DNA from: Kocuria palustris
Lineage (GTDB): Bacteria > Actinomycetota > Actinomycetes > Actinomycetales > Micrococcaceae
Assembly: GCF_007666205.1 (NCBI RefSeq)
Contig: NZ_VDOR01000010.1
Location: 33,669-97,668, forward strand
Direction of reading: 5' to 3'
Length of the DNA: 64,000 bases
This document shows positions 24,991 through 33,212 of this stretch, one piece after another. The position numbers and the translations under genes were made by a program. The notes under the pieces are model-generated. The model worked only from the letters and a program-made list of their open reading frames with translations, did not search any database and was not told the DNA's origin. Position 1 is the stretch's first letter, and every line of letters begins with the position of its first letter.

Positions 24991-26019
24991 TCAGCCCGAG
25001 GCGGTCTCCGCGTCGTCGCCGTGCTGCTCCAGCAGGTGGTTCGGAAGCCGGTTGCCCTGCGCCCTGCTGCGGATCTCCAGGAGGGTGCGGGCGTGCTGCC
25101 ACAGGCGCCGATCCGTCTCGTCGGCCGGCTCCCAGCGCGGGACGGGCACGGAGGTGCCCTCCTCGTCGCGGGCCACCATGACGGTCAGGCAGTTGGTGGT
25201 CACCTCCAGCTCCCGGGCCTTCGGATCCCCGGAGCGGACCTCGACGGCCACGTGCATGCCCTTGTTCCCCGTGTAGATCAGCCGGGCGTCGACCTCCACC
25301 ATGTCCCCGATGTGCAGGGGGCGCAGGAAGCGCACGCCGCCGGAGAAGACGGCCACGGTGTCCCGGCCGCAGTAGCGCGCCGAGCACAGGTAGGCGGCCT
25401 CGTCGATCCACTCCATGACGATGCCGCCGTGGACCTTGCCGCCCCAGTTCACATCGGTCGGGGCCGCCAGGAAGCGCAGGACCACCCGCTCGGCGGTTCC
25501 GGGGGCGCTGTAGTCCTGCCGCGAGATCTCCTCGGAGATCTCCTCCCGGATCGGGATGCGCGACAGGGCGTAGTCGCGGGCCAGCTCCTGCTCCAGCCCG
25601 CGCGGCTCGAAGGGCGGGACGGGGACCGAATGCCCGTCGGAGTCGACGGCCACGAAGATCGTCAGGCAGCGGGCCCGTTCCTCGAGCACGCCCGTCTTGG
25701 GATCGCCGGAGCGCACGACGGTGTTGATGTGCATGGACGACCGGCCCGTGTAGAGCACCGTTCCGGTGACCTCGACCATCTCCCCCACCTGGACGGGATG
25801 CTGGAAGTGGATGTTGCCGACGTAGGCCGTCACGCAGTACGAGCCGGACCACGCGGCGGCCGCGGCGAAGGCGGCCTTGTCCACCCACTCGAGGACCCGC
25901 CCGGCATCGACGGTCCCGGAGTGCCCGCGATCCGTCGGCGCGGCCAGCTGGCGCAGGGTCACCTCGTGGCGGCGGGAGGAGCTGTCGGCAGGGCGGGGCG
26001 GCGGCGTCGTCGGGTCCAT
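24991..26019 (-). CDS. Acyl-CoA thioesterase with two hotdog domains (YciA/BFIT type)
   Basis: A 342-residue protein from ATG 26019. Two tandem hotdog folds are visible: residues about 15-150 (HSGTVDAGRVLEWVDKAAF, YVGNIHFQHPVQVGEMVEV) and about 185-315 (NWGGKVHGGIVMEWIDEAA, GGVRFLRPLHIGDMVEVDA). Each has the thioesterase pattern with the catalytic Asp/Glu after the central Gly-rich turn; the first domain has the weaker motif. It hydrolyses acyl-CoA to free acid and CoA in the cytoplasm. It stands alone, convergent with the membrane-protein gene. No Shine-Dalgarno is present, but a -10 hexamer ends 6 bases before the ATG. Confidence 0.92.
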   Translation of the reverse strand: MDPTTPPPRPADSSSRRHEVTLRQLAAPTDRGHSGTVDAGRVLEWVDKAAFAAAAAWSGSYCVTAYVGNIHFQHPVQVGEMVEVTGTVLYTGRSSMHINTVVRSGDPKTGVLEERARCLTIFVAVDSDGHSVPVPPFEPRGLEQELARDYALSRIPIREEISEEISRQDYSAPGTAERVVLRFLAAPTDVNWGGKVHGGIVMEWIDEAAYLCSARYCGRDTVAVFSGGVRFLRPLHIGDMVEVDARLIYTGNKGMHVAVEVRSGDPKARELEVTTNCLTVMVARDEEGTSVPVPRWEPADETDRRLWQHARTLLEIRSRAQGNRLPNHLLEQHGDDAETASG

Positions 26020-26025
26020 GCGGTC

Positions 26026-26031
26026 AAGGTA
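26026..26031 (-). promoter_or_regulatory. -10 hexamer TACCTT for the thioesterase
   Basis: TACCTT on the minus strand ends 6 bases before the start codon; leaderless arrangement. Confidence 0.45.
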
Positions 26032-26080
26032 CCGGAGCGCGCGGGGCGGCGCCCCTGCTCCCGACGACGGCCTCCGAAGA

Positions 26081-26117
26081 CGAGGGCCCCGACCGGTCCG
26101 CCCGGTCGGGGCCCTCG
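26081..26117. terminator. Terminator after tRNA-Ser
   Basis: A perfect 16-bp stem (26081-26096 with 26102-26117), loop TCCGC, begins 10 bases past the 3' end of the minus-strand tRNA. Confidence 0.8.
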
Positions 26118-26127
26118 TGCGCCGAGG

Positions 26128-26215
26128 CGGAAGGTAAGGGATTCGAACCCTTGGTGCAGGGTCACTGCACAACGGTTTTCAAGACCGTCTCCTTCGGCCG
26201 CTCGGACAACCTTCC
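26128..26215 (-). tRNA. tRNA-Ser (anticodon TGA)
   Basis: An 88-base type II tRNA: acceptor stem GGAAGGT/ACCTTCC, discriminator G, anticodon loop CTTGAAA in stem GACGGT/ACCGTT, a long variable arm (TGCAGTGACCCTGCA) and the T-arm GGGTTCGAATCCC. The long variable arm and TGA anticodon identify serine (UCN codons). No CCA is encoded. Confidence 0.95.
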
Positions 26216-26332
26216 CGTGACGGGTCGGCGTGCACCGCCCGCACAGCGCCACATTCTTCCACTGCCGCGGGCGGGGTGCCGAATCGACGCGGCTCCCGGC
26301 GAAACGCGGCCCCCGCCGTCGGGCCCCGTCAG

Positions 26333-26338
26333 TAGCCT
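26333..26338 (+). promoter_or_regulatory. -10 hexamer TAGCCT for the quinone oxidoreductase
   Basis: TAGCCT lies 43 bases before ATG 26382, giving a leader of about 36 bases with AGGAGG. Confidence 0.35.
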
Positions 26339-26381
26339 GAGCGCAGAAGACGACGCATCACGACGATCCCAGGAGGCACTC

Positions 26382-27377
26382 ATGCGCGCAGTCGCCGAAG
26401 CCGAGCACGGAGGGCCCGAGGTCCTCTCCGTCACGGATCAGCCCGCTCCCGAGCTCACCGCCGACGGCATCCGCATCCGCGTGGAGCACGTCGGCATCAA
26501 TCGGGCGGACGTCCTCCAGCGCACGGGCAACTACAAGGTCCCCGAGGGCGGCTCCACGGTCTACGGGCTCGAGGTCTCCGGCCACGTGGTCGAGGTCGGC
26601 GACGACGCGGCGCACCACGCGCTCGACGGCGGCGTCCTGGTCCCCGGCGCCCGGGTCTGCGCGCTCATGGACTCCGGCGGCTACGCCGAGGAGGTCGTCG
26701 CACCCGCCGCCAACGTCCTGCCCGTGCCGGACGCGCTGCCGATGAGCGAGGCCGCCGCGCTGCCCGAGGTCCTGGCCACCGTGTGGTCGAACCTCGTGAT
26801 GGAGGCCGGGGCGGACTCGGGGCAGACGCTGCTGCTGCACGGCGGGACCGGGGGCGTCGGCACCGCCGCGATCCAGATCGCCCGCGCGATCGGCATGCGG
26901 GTCATCACCACGGTGAGCTCCGAGGCCAAGGCGGAGTTCGTCCGCGAGCTCGGCGCCGAGCCGATCCGCTACGACCAGGAGGACTTCGTCGAGCGGGCGA
27001 AGCAGCTGACCGGCGGCCGCGGGCCCGAGATCATCTTCGACGTCGTCGGGGCCAAGTACCTCGCCCCGAACCTCGAGGCCCTGGCGGCGGACGGGACGCT
27101 CATCATCATCGGGCTGCAGGGCGGGCGGAAGGCCGAGATCGACCTGAGCTCCTTCATGGTCAGGCGCCAGCACCTCGTCGCCACGACCCTGCGCGCCCGC
27201 CCGGCGGAGCAGAAGGCCGCGATCATGGCCCAGGTCCACGAGCACGTCTGGCCGAAGGTCGTCTCCGGACAGGTGCGCGCGATCGTGGACCGCGAGTTCC
27301 CGCTCGAGCAGGCGGCGCAGGCCCACGAGCACTTCGACTCCGGCACGCACATCGGGAAGATCCTGCTCACGCCGTGA
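26382..27377 (+). CDS. NAD(P)H-dependent quinone oxidoreductase (MDR superfamily, PIG3-like)
   Basis: A 331-residue medium-chain dehydrogenase/reductase from ATG 26382, 5 bases after AGGAGG. N-terminal GroES-like domain with VEHVGINRADVLQRTGNY; then the Rossmann domain with LLLHGGTGGVGTAAIQIA (about residues 148-165) and FDVVGAKYLAPNLEALA; the zinc-binding cysteines of alcohol dehydrogenases are absent, as in quinone oxidoreductases. The motif NRADxLQRxGxY and the order are those of the PIG3/TIGR02824 group. It probably reduces quinones or similar electrophiles with NADPH. It is a single-gene unit between tRNA-Ser and the first repeat array. Confidence 0.93.
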   Translation: MRAVAEAEHGGPEVLSVTDQPAPELTADGIRIRVEHVGINRADVLQRTGNYKVPEGGSTVYGLEVSGHVVEVGDDAAHHALDGGVLVPGARVCALMDSGGYAEEVVAPAANVLPVPDALPMSEAAALPEVLATVWSNLVMEAGADSGQTLLLHGGTGGVGTAAIQIARAIGMRVITTVSSEAKAEFVRELGAEPIRYDQEDFVERAKQLTGGRGPEIIFDVVGAKYLAPNLEALAADGTLIIIGLQGGRKAEIDLSSFMVRRQHLVATTLRARPAEQKAAIMAQVHEHVWPKVVSGQVRAIVDREFPLEQAAQAHEHFDSGTHIGKILLTP

Positions 27378-27733
27378 CCTGAGCTCGTGCCCTGCTCCGC
27401 GCGACCGGCCGCTTCTCCACCCTTTCCCCCTCCTTCGCCCGCGCGACCGGCCGCTTCTCCACCCCTCCACCCGCGACCGGCCGGTTCTTCACCGGTTCCG
27501 CGGCGAATCGGTGACGTAGCGGCCACTCGAGGGGGATGCGGTGCGGAAGCGACCGCTCGATAGGGCAGCGGTGCGGAAGCGGCCGCTCGACGACGCTCCC
27601 GTCGTCGCGGCCGGCCCGTGGCGCTCGTCGCATGAGCCGGATCACGTCCGCATAGACTCCTGGTGTCCCCTGCCCCGCCCCCGTCCTCCAGCCGGGGCGG
27701 CGGCATCGTCCCCTCCCTCACCAGGAGCCCTCC
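27378..27733. other. 356-base gene-free region before cstA, mostly repeat array A
   Basis: Contains six copies of a 20-base repeat (listed next) and then about 140 bases of cstA leader with AGGAG at 27723. Reading frames across it are low-complexity and broken by the non-uniform repeat spacing. Confidence 0.75.
27402..27589. repeat. Mirror-symmetric repeat array A (three inverted plus three direct 20-base units)
   Basis: Units in minus orientation at 27402-27421, 27444-27463 and 27474-27493 (CGACCGGCCGCTTCTCCACC type); in plus orientation at 27510-27529, 27540-27559 and 27570-27589 (GGTGCGGAAGCGGCCGCTCG type). Unit starts are 42 and 30 bases apart in the left arm and 30 and 30 in the right. 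A 16-base centre separates the arms. The same architecture recurs at 30381-30578, on the other side of cstA-ybdD. Confidence 0.8.
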
Positions 27734-30055
27734 ATGAGCACCACCGTCACGCCGCCCGGGGCCGGCGGGCCCGGCTCGCCGGACCCGCAGACCGAGCTGC
27801 CGCCCGCCGCCGTCGAACCTGAGGTCCTTGACGCCGAGCACTCGCGATGGACCCCGGCCAAGATCGCCCTGTGGGCGGCCATCGCGCTCGTGGGCGGACT
27901 CGCCTGGGTCATGCTCGCGATCGTGCGCGGGGAGACCGTCAACGCCATCTGGTTCGTGCTGGCTGCGGTCTGCAGCTACTTCATCGCCTACCGGTTCTAC
28001 TCCCGGTTCATCGAGCGCAAGCTGGTCCAGCCCGACGACCGCCGCGCCACCCCCGCCGAGTACAAGGCCAACGGCCGCGACTACCTCGCGACGGACCGCC
28101 GGGTGCTCTACGGCCACCACTTCGCGGCGATCGCCGGCGCGGGCCCTCTCGTCGGCCCCGTCTTGGCGGCCCAGATGGGCTACCTGCCCGGCACGATCTG
28201 GATCATCGTGGGCGTGATCCTGGCCGGCGCGGTCCAGGACTACCTGGTGCTGTTCTTCTCGATGCGCCGCGGCGGGCGCTCCCTGGGCCAGATGGCCAAG
28301 GACGAACTCGGGCCGGTCGGCGGCTGGGCGGCGATCATCGCGACGCTCGTCATCATGATCATCATCGTGGCGATCCTGGCCCTCGTGGTCGTCAACGCCC
28401 TGGGCGAGTCCCCGTGGGGCGTGTTCTCGGTCGGGATGACCATCCCGATCGCCCTGTTCATGGGCGTCTACCTGCGCTATATCCGTCCGGGCAGGGTCCT
28501 GGAGATCTCGCTGGTGGGCTTCGCACTGCTGATGCTCGCGATCGTGGCCGGCGGCTGGGTCGCGGAGACGGACTGGGGCGTCGCGCTGTTCACCCTGGAC
28601 CGCGTGACGCTGGCCTGGTGCGTGATCATCTATGGCTTCGTCGCCGCAGTCCTGCCGGTGTGGCTGCTGCTGAGCCCGCGCGACTACCTCTCGACCTTCA
28701 TGAAGGTCGGGACCATCGTCCTGCTCGCGGTCGCCATCGTCGTCGTGCGTCCCGAGATCTCGGTGCCCGCGGTCTCGGAGTTCGCCGGACGCACCGACGG
28801 CCCCGTCTTCTCCGGCGCGCTGTTCCCGTTCCTGTTCGTGACGATCGCCTGCGGCGCCCTGTCCGGGTTCCACGCCCTGATCGCCTCGGGCACGACCCCC
28901 AAGATGATCGAGAAGGAGCGCCAGACGCGCCTGATCGGCTACGGCGGCATGCTCATGGAGTCCTTCGTGGCGATCATGGCACTGGTGGCCGCGATCTCGA
29001 TCGACCGCGGGATCTACTTCGCCATGAACTCCTCGCCGGCGGCCACCGGCGGCACGGTCGAGGGCGCCGTGGCCTGGGTGAACTCCCTGGGTCTGGCCGG
29101 CGTGAGCGTGACCCCCGAGATGATCCAGGGCACCGCCGACGCGGTGGGGGAGGAGTCGATCGTCTCCCGCACCGGCGGCGCCCCCACGCTGGCCGTGGGC
29201 CTGGCCGGGATCATGAACCAGTGGTTCGGCGGCGCATCGATGATGAGCTTCTGGTACCACTTCGCGATCATGTTCGAGGCGCTGTTCATCCTCACCGCGG
29301 TCGACGCCGGCACCCGTGTGGCCCGCTTCATGCTCACCGACTCGCTGGGCAACGTGATCCCGCGCTTCCGCGACCCCGACTGGCGGCTGGGAGCCTGGCT
29401 GACCACCGCGATCATGGTGGCGGGCTGGGGCACGATCCTCATCCTGGGGGTGACCGATCCCCTGGGCGGCATCAACACGTTCTACCCGCTGTTCGGCATC
29501 GCCAATCAGCTGCTCGCAGCGATCGCGCTCGCGGTCTGCCTGACCATCGCGGCGTCCCGGGGGCGCTTCGGCTACCTGTGGATCATCATCGTGCCGCTGG
29601 CCTTCGACGTCGCCGTGACCGTCACGGGCTCGTGGCAGAAGATCTTCTCCTCGGATCCCGCGATCGGCTACTGGGCCAACAACGCGGCCTTCCGCCAGGC
29701 GCTGGCCGACGGGGAGAGCAGCCACGGCACGGCCCAGACCACCGAGGCCATGGAGGCGGTCGTGCGCAACACGACGGTCCAGGGGGTCCTGTCGATCGTG
29801 TTCGTGGTCCTGACGCTCACCGTCGTGATCATGGCCGTCATCCGCACCATCCAGCACTACCGGGCCCACGGGAGGATCGGCGTGCAGGACCTGGAGGGAC
29901 AGGCCGTCGGCCACGAGGACCCGTACGTCGAGTCCCGCTTCTACGCCCCGGCGGGCTTCGTCACGACGCCGTCGGAGAAGGAGCTCGCGCGGCGCTGGGA
30001 GCAGGTCCCGATCGAGCAGCGCACCCCGGGCGGGGTCACCGGCCACGGGCACTGA
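27734..30055 (+). CDS. cstA: Carbon starvation protein CstA, peptide/pyruvate transporter family
   Basis: A 773-residue polytopic protein from ATG 27734 after AGGAG. About 45 Pro/Ala-rich residues precede the first helix; the family core (PF02554) follows with YGHHFAAIAGAGPLVGPVL, which is almost invariant in CstA, then VQDYLVLFFSMRRGGRSLG, ISGTTPK-like ASGTTPKMIEKE, and NTFYPLFGIANQLLAAIAL with 16-18 helices overall. CstA-type proteins import peptides or pyruvate at the plasma membrane under carbon limitation. The next gene, ybdD, is its usual partner. The pair is bracketed by the two repeat arrays. Confidence 0.95.
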   Translation: MSTTVTPPGAGGPGSPDPQTELPPAAVEPEVLDAEHSRWTPAKIALWAAIALVGGLAWVMLAIVRGETVNAIWFVLAAVCSYFIAYRFYSRFIERKLVQPDDRRATPAEYKANGRDYLATDRRVLYGHHFAAIAGAGPLVGPVLAAQMGYLPGTIWIIVGVILAGAVQDYLVLFFSMRRGGRSLGQMAKDELGPVGGWAAIIATLVIMIIIVAILALVVVNALGESPWGVFSVGMTIPIALFMGVYLRYIRPGRVLEISLVGFALLMLAIVAGGWVAETDWGVALFTLDRVTLAWCVIIYGFVAAVLPVWLLLSPRDYLSTFMKVGTIVLLAVAIVVVRPEISVPAVSEFAGRTDGPVFSGALFPFLFVTIACGALSGFHALIASGTTPKMIEKERQTRLIGYGGMLMESFVAIMALVAAISIDRGIYFAMNSSPAATGGTVEGAVAWVNSLGLAGVSVTPEMIQGTADAVGEESIVSRTGGAPTLAVGLAGIMNQWFGGASMMSFWYHFAIMFEALFILTAVDAGTRVARFMLTDSLGNVIPRFRDPDWRLGAWLTTAIMVAGWGTILILGVTDPLGGINTFYPLFGIANQLLAAIALAVCLTIAASRGRFGYLWIIIVPLAFDVAVTVTGSWQKIFSSDPAIGYWANNAAFRQALADGESSHGTAQTTEAMEAVVRNTTVQGVLSIVFVVLTLTVVIMAVIRTIQHYRAHGRIGVQDLEGQAVGHEDPYVESRFYAPAGFVTTPSEKELARRWEQVPIEQRTPGGVTGHGH

Positions 30056-30060
30056 GGCGA

Positions 30061-30097
30061 GGGCTCGTCGCCGGGCGCGCGCCCCGGCGACGAGCCC
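30061..30097 (+). terminator. Intercistronic hairpin between cstA and ybdD
   Basis: A perfect 15-bp stem (30061-30075 with 30083-30097) with a 7-base loop, 6 bases after the cstA stop. It may attenuate readthrough into ybdD or protect the cstA 3' end. Confidence 0.65.
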
Positions 30098-30147
30098 GAC
30101 CCGCGGGCGCCCGCCGAGCAGCAATGCAGAGACGGAAGGAGCAGAGC

Positions 30148-30342
30148 ATGACCTCGATCCTGAGGGCCGCGTCCTCGCTGAAGCGGTTCGCCGACGGCGT
30201 CCTGGGCGCCGACAAGTACCAGCGCTACGTCGAATACCACCGAGCCCATGCGGGCGAGGGGGAGTCGCTGATGACCGAGCGGGAGTTCTGGCGCAGCTGG
30301 CAGGACTGGCAGGAGCGCCACCCGGAGGGCCGCTGCTGCTGA
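30148..30342 (+). CDS. ybdD: YbdD/YjiX-family (DUF466) small protein
   Basis: A 64-residue protein from ATG 30148, 7 bases after GGAAGGA. It carries the DUF466 pattern: FADGVLGADKYQRYVEYHRA, then MTEREFWRSW and the CC-containing end HPEGRCC. In many bacteria it is co-encoded with cstA or btsT and is needed for transport in some of them. It is soluble and has no signal peptide. It lies 92 bases after cstA beyond a hairpin. Confidence 0.92.
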   Translation: MTSILRAASSLKRFADGVLGADKYQRYVEYHRAHAGEGESLMTEREFWRSWQDWQERHPEGRCC

Positions 30343-30649
30343 CGTCGCCCCTCCGTCCGCCAAGCCCCCATCTCCCGCAGCGATCGGCCGATTCCGCACC
30401 GCATCTCCCCTGAGTGGCCGGTTCCTCACCGCATATCTCGCGAGTGGCCGATTCCTCACCGTTTCCGGCGCGAATCGGTGAGGAATCGGCCACTCGAGGG
30501 AGTGGAGGGGGCGAATGGGTGAGGAATCGGCCGCTCGCGGGGGCGGCGAGCGCGAATGGGTGAAGTATCGGCCGCTCGCGGAAGGCGGGCTCGGAGGCAA
30601 CGACGGGATGGCAGGGCAGGATGCTGACGACGTGTCATCATGAGCCCCT
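30343..30649. other. 307-base gene-free region after ybdD, mostly repeat array B
   Basis: Holds six repeat units (listed next) and a 70-base segment leading to the hypothetical gene at 30650. No terminator other than the array itself is visible after ybdD. Confidence 0.75.
30381..30578. repeat. Mirror-symmetric repeat array B (three inverted plus three direct 20-base units)
   Basis: Minus-orientation units at 30381-30400, 30411-30430 and 30441-30460 (CGAGTGGCCGATTCCTCACC type); plus-orientation units at 30477-30496, 30518-30537 and 30559-30578 (GGTGAGGAATCGGCCRCTCG type). Spacing of unit starts is 30 and 30, then 41 and 41. The centre is again exactly 16 bases (GTTTCCGGCGCGAATC, against GGTTCCGCGGCGAATC in array A). 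Confidence 0.85.
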
Positions 30650-31132
30650 ATGGGATTCCTGAGCGAGCATCGCGCCAAGCGCCGCGACGAGCGAGAGATG
30701 GGTCTGGGCGTGTGGCGGCGGGCCCACGGCCGCTTCCGCCGCGGCCTCGACCGCTTCCACCAGGTCCTCGAGCAGATCCAGGACCCCGAGCTGCAGGGCG
30801 CCGTGGTCCCCACCGCCAACGAGCTGGCGGATCTGCTGCCGCGGGTGCGCGAGATCTGCCGCACCGCGCAGTCGGCCGCCCCCTCGGACGATCAGGACAT
30901 CCCCGGCTCCGACGGCGGGTGGCTCAACGACCTGCATCGGGAGCTCTCGCGGGCCGGCAACGACATGGCCCAGGCGGCCGAGGCCCTGGCGCTGGCTCGC
31001 TTCCGTGCCCCCGGGGCGGATCCTGAGACGGCTCGTGCGCAGCGGCTCGAGACCGTGCGGCGGCGCGCCGAGGCGGTCGACGAGCACGTCCGGCGCGGCG
31101 AGCGGCTGCTCGCGGAGCACCGCGCGGCCTGA
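30650..31132 (+). CDS. Conserved-looking hypothetical helical protein
   Basis: A 160-residue, highly charged, predicted all-helical soluble protein from ATG 30650. Heptad-like stretches (RRGLDRFHQVLEQIQDP; ELADLLPRVREICRTAQ; ETVRRRAEAVDEHVRRGER) suggest a coiled-coil bundle. No signal peptide, membrane segment or catalytic motif is visible, and I recognise no family. There is no clear Shine-Dalgarno. Codon use, with G or C at nearly every third position, matches neighbouring genes. It ends 3 bases before the stop of the convergent response regulator. Confidence 0.75.
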   Translation: MGFLSEHRAKRRDEREMGLGVWRRAHGRFRRGLDRFHQVLEQIQDPELQGAVVPTANELADLLPRVREICRTAQSAAPSDDQDIPGSDGGWLNDLHRELSRAGNDMAQAAEALALARFRAPGADPETARAQRLETVRRRAEAVDEHVRRGERLLAEHRAA

Positions 31133-31135
31133 GCC

Positions 31136-31777
31136 TCAGATGAGCCGCTGCTCCCGCGCCCGGTGGACGGCGGCGGTCCGGTTGTCGACGCCGAGCTTGT
31201 CGTAGACGTGGAGCAGGTGGGTCTTGACGGTGGCCTCGGAGATCACCAGGCGCGCGGCCAGCTCCCGGTTGCTCGCCCCCGTGGCCAGTCCCTGCAGGAT
31301 CTCGATCTCCCGCGCGCTGAGCGTCTGCGCCGGACGAGCCGCTCGCTGCACCAGCTGCTGGGTGACCGACGGCGCCAGCACCGAGCGGCCCTGCGCGGTC
31401 TGCCGCACGGCATCGCGCAGCTCGTCGGCGGGGGAGTCCTTGAGCAGGTACCCGGTGGCGCCGGCCTCGAGCGCCATGACGATGTCGGCCTGCGTCTCAT
31501 AGGTCGTCAGCACCAGGACCGGGGGCCCGCCGAGCTCGCGCAGGCGGCGGATGGCCGTGGGCCCGTCCATGGTCGGCATCTGCAGGTCCATGATCACGAC
31601 GTCGACCGGGTGCTCGTCGAGCGCTGCGATCGCCTGCGCGCCGTCGCCGGCCTCGGCGCGCACCGCGAGCGTCCCGTCGGCCTCGAGCAGGGCCTTGAGA
31701 CCGGCTCGCACGACCGGGTGGTCGTCCACGAGCAGCAGCTCGAGCGGGGATCCGGGGGTCGGGACAGGGGCAGTCAT
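31136..31777 (-). CDS. NarL/FixJ-type response regulator
   Basis: A 213-residue regulator. Receiver domain (about 12-130): LLVDDHPVVRAGL, VDVVIMDLQMPTMDG with the phospho-accepting Asp, LTTYETQ and LLKDS with the conserved Lys. C-terminal LuxR-type helix-turn-helix: LSAREIEILQGLATGASNRELAARLVISEATVKTH region. Its ATG overlaps the kinase stop as ATGA, so kinase and regulator are co-translated. Likely target: the divergent ABC transporter at 33382-35306, whose upstream region holds two matching palindromes. The arrangement resembles antibiotic- or envelope-stress-sensing LiaRS/VraRS-like modules. Confidence 0.94.
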   Translation of the reverse strand: MTAPVPTPGSPLELLLVDDHPVVRAGLKALLEADGTLAVRAEAGDGAQAIAALDEHPVDVVIMDLQMPTMDGPTAIRRLRELGGPPVLVLTTYETQADIVMALEAGATGYLLKDSPADELRDAVRQTAQGRSVLAPSVTQQLVQRAARPAQTLSAREIEILQGLATGASNRELAARLVISEATVKTHLLHVYDKLGVDNRTAAVHRAREQRLI

Positions 31778-33180
31778 GCGTCGCCTCCGGTCCGTGCGGA
31801 CTGCGGCGCCTTCCGGGAACCGTCCGGCGGAGGGGCGGCGGAGGCCGTGGGCGCCGATCCGGCTCCGAGCTCGGATGCGCGCGCCGTCGGGAGGGAGGCG
31901 GCGGGCGCCGGACCGGTCGCCGCCGCGCGGGCCGGCAGCTGCAGCGCGACGGCCGTGCCCGCGCCGGGTCGGGACTCGACCGACAGGGCGCCCCCCAGCT
32001 CCTCGGCGCGGCGCCGCAGGTGGGGGAGGCCGTAGCCGCCGTCGGGGCCCGGGTGCGAGCGCACGGCGGCGTCGAAGCCCGCGCCGTCGTCCACGACGTC
32101 CAGGGTCACGGACGCCGGCCAGTACGCCAGGGTGAGGGTGACGCGGGAGGCGCCCGCGTGGGTCTCCGCATTGCCGAGGCAGGTCTGCGCGGCCCGCAGG
32201 AGCACGGCCTCGGCCGCCTCGTCGAGATCGCGGGGATCGCCGTCGACGTGGAGGGAGGCGGTGAGGTCCGAGCCTGCAGCGGCGGCCCGCGTCCGCACGC
32301 CGTCGACGAGGCCCTGCAGCGCGTCCTCGAGCCCGTCGGACAGCCGCGGGGAGGCCAGGCCCTGGACGAACCGCCGCGCCTCGGCGAGATCGGCCGAGGC
32401 GGTCTGCTCGATCACCCGGAGCTGCTCGGCCGCGGTCTCGAGGCTCCGGTGCGCCAGCGAGTCCTGGGCGGCGCGGGAGACCAGCACGATCGAGGCTAGG
32501 CCCTGCGCCAGGGTGTCGTGGATCTCGCGGGAGAGGCGGTCCCGCTCGGCGAGCATGCCGGCGCGATGCTCCCGGTGGGCGAGCTCCTCGCGGGCGCGCT
32601 CGAGCTGGATCACGGTGCGGCGGTGCCGCTGCGCGTCGCGCCACAGCGCGCGGTAGGCCCAAGCCGTGACCACGGCGAACACCGCGCCGATCATCGGCCC
32701 CAGGACCTGCCCCGCCCCGAACTCCCCGGGGGCCGCATGCAGGGCCTGCGCCGCGATCACCACGGCCGTCAGCCCCGCGACCGCCAGCAGGCTCGGGCCC
32801 GTGGGCAGCACCGCCTGGACCACGAAGAACAGGGGGAAGACCACCCACGAGAAGTCCGGCGCATGCAGGGCCAGCAGGATCCACAGCACCACCACGACCG
32901 TCAGCCACAGTCCGACAGGCACCGGGCGCGAGCCCCGGCGCACCCCGCGGAAGGCGCGATGCTCCAGGAGGGTCCCCGCCAGGTACGCCGCCGCCAGCAG
33001 CGCCGACAGGGACAGCGGCCACAGCGCTCCCGGCCATGCCGCGCCGATCAGGAAGCGGGCCAGGGCCAGGGCCAGCAGCCCCGCGAAGCTCACGTGCAGG
33101 ACGACCCGCATGGCCCGCAGGACGGCGGGGGTGGCGGGGGCGTCGTCGGACCTCTGCTGGGCGGCGGCGGAGGAGGTCAT
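31774..33180 (-). CDS. Sensor histidine kinase (HisKA_3, DesK/LiaS-like)
   Basis: A 468-residue kinase starting at ATG 33180. Five or six hydrophobic segments occupy residues 25-180, leaving little extracellular loop, so it probably senses within or through the membrane. The dimerisation helix holds RDRLSREIHDTLAQGLASI with the phosphorylated His at 221. The ATPase domain has LGNAETHAGASRV (N box, NAxxHA pattern), DVVDDGAGFD (G1) and GGYGLPHLRRRAEELGG (G2). The last 45 residues are an Ala/Pro-rich tail beyond the usual end. It phosphorylates the response regulator that follows. Confidence 0.94.
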   Translation of the reverse strand: MTSSAAAQQRSDDAPATPAVLRAMRVVLHVSFAGLLALALARFLIGAAWPGALWPLSLSALLAAAYLAGTLLEHRAFRGVRRGSRPVPVGLWLTVVVVLWILLALHAPDFSWVVFPLFFVVQAVLPTGPSLLAVAGLTAVVIAAQALHAAPGEFGAGQVLGPMIGAVFAVVTAWAYRALWRDAQRHRRTVIQLERAREELAHREHRAGMLAERDRLSREIHDTLAQGLASIVLVSRAAQDSLAHRSLETAAEQLRVIEQTASADLAEARRFVQGLASPRLSDGLEDALQGLVDGVRTRAAAAGSDLTASLHVDGDPRDLDEAAEAVLLRAAQTCLGNAETHAGASRVTLTLAYWPASVTLDVVDDGAGFDAAVRSHPGPDGGYGLPHLRRRAEELGGALSVESRPGAGTAVALQLPARAAATGPAPAASLPTARASELGAGSAPTASAAPPPDGSRKAPQSARTGGDA

Positions 33181-33212
33181 CGCTCCAGCGTACGGACCTG
33201 GACGGACGGCGC

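Noticed and set aside
27367..27645. Short minus-strand protein made of repeated (R/K)RPVAR-like motifs
   Set aside because: The motifs are translations of the DNA repeats; the 41-42-base spacing in part of the arrays would break the frame, and no ribosome binding site or start fits.
27402..30578. CRISPR array
   Set aside because: Units occur in both orientations, differ from one another, have 10- or 21-22-base spacers without unique sequence, and no cas gene is near.
30343..30649. Small minus-strand frame with repeated RNRPLAR-like motifs
   Set aside because: It is again a reading of repeat array B rather than a gene.
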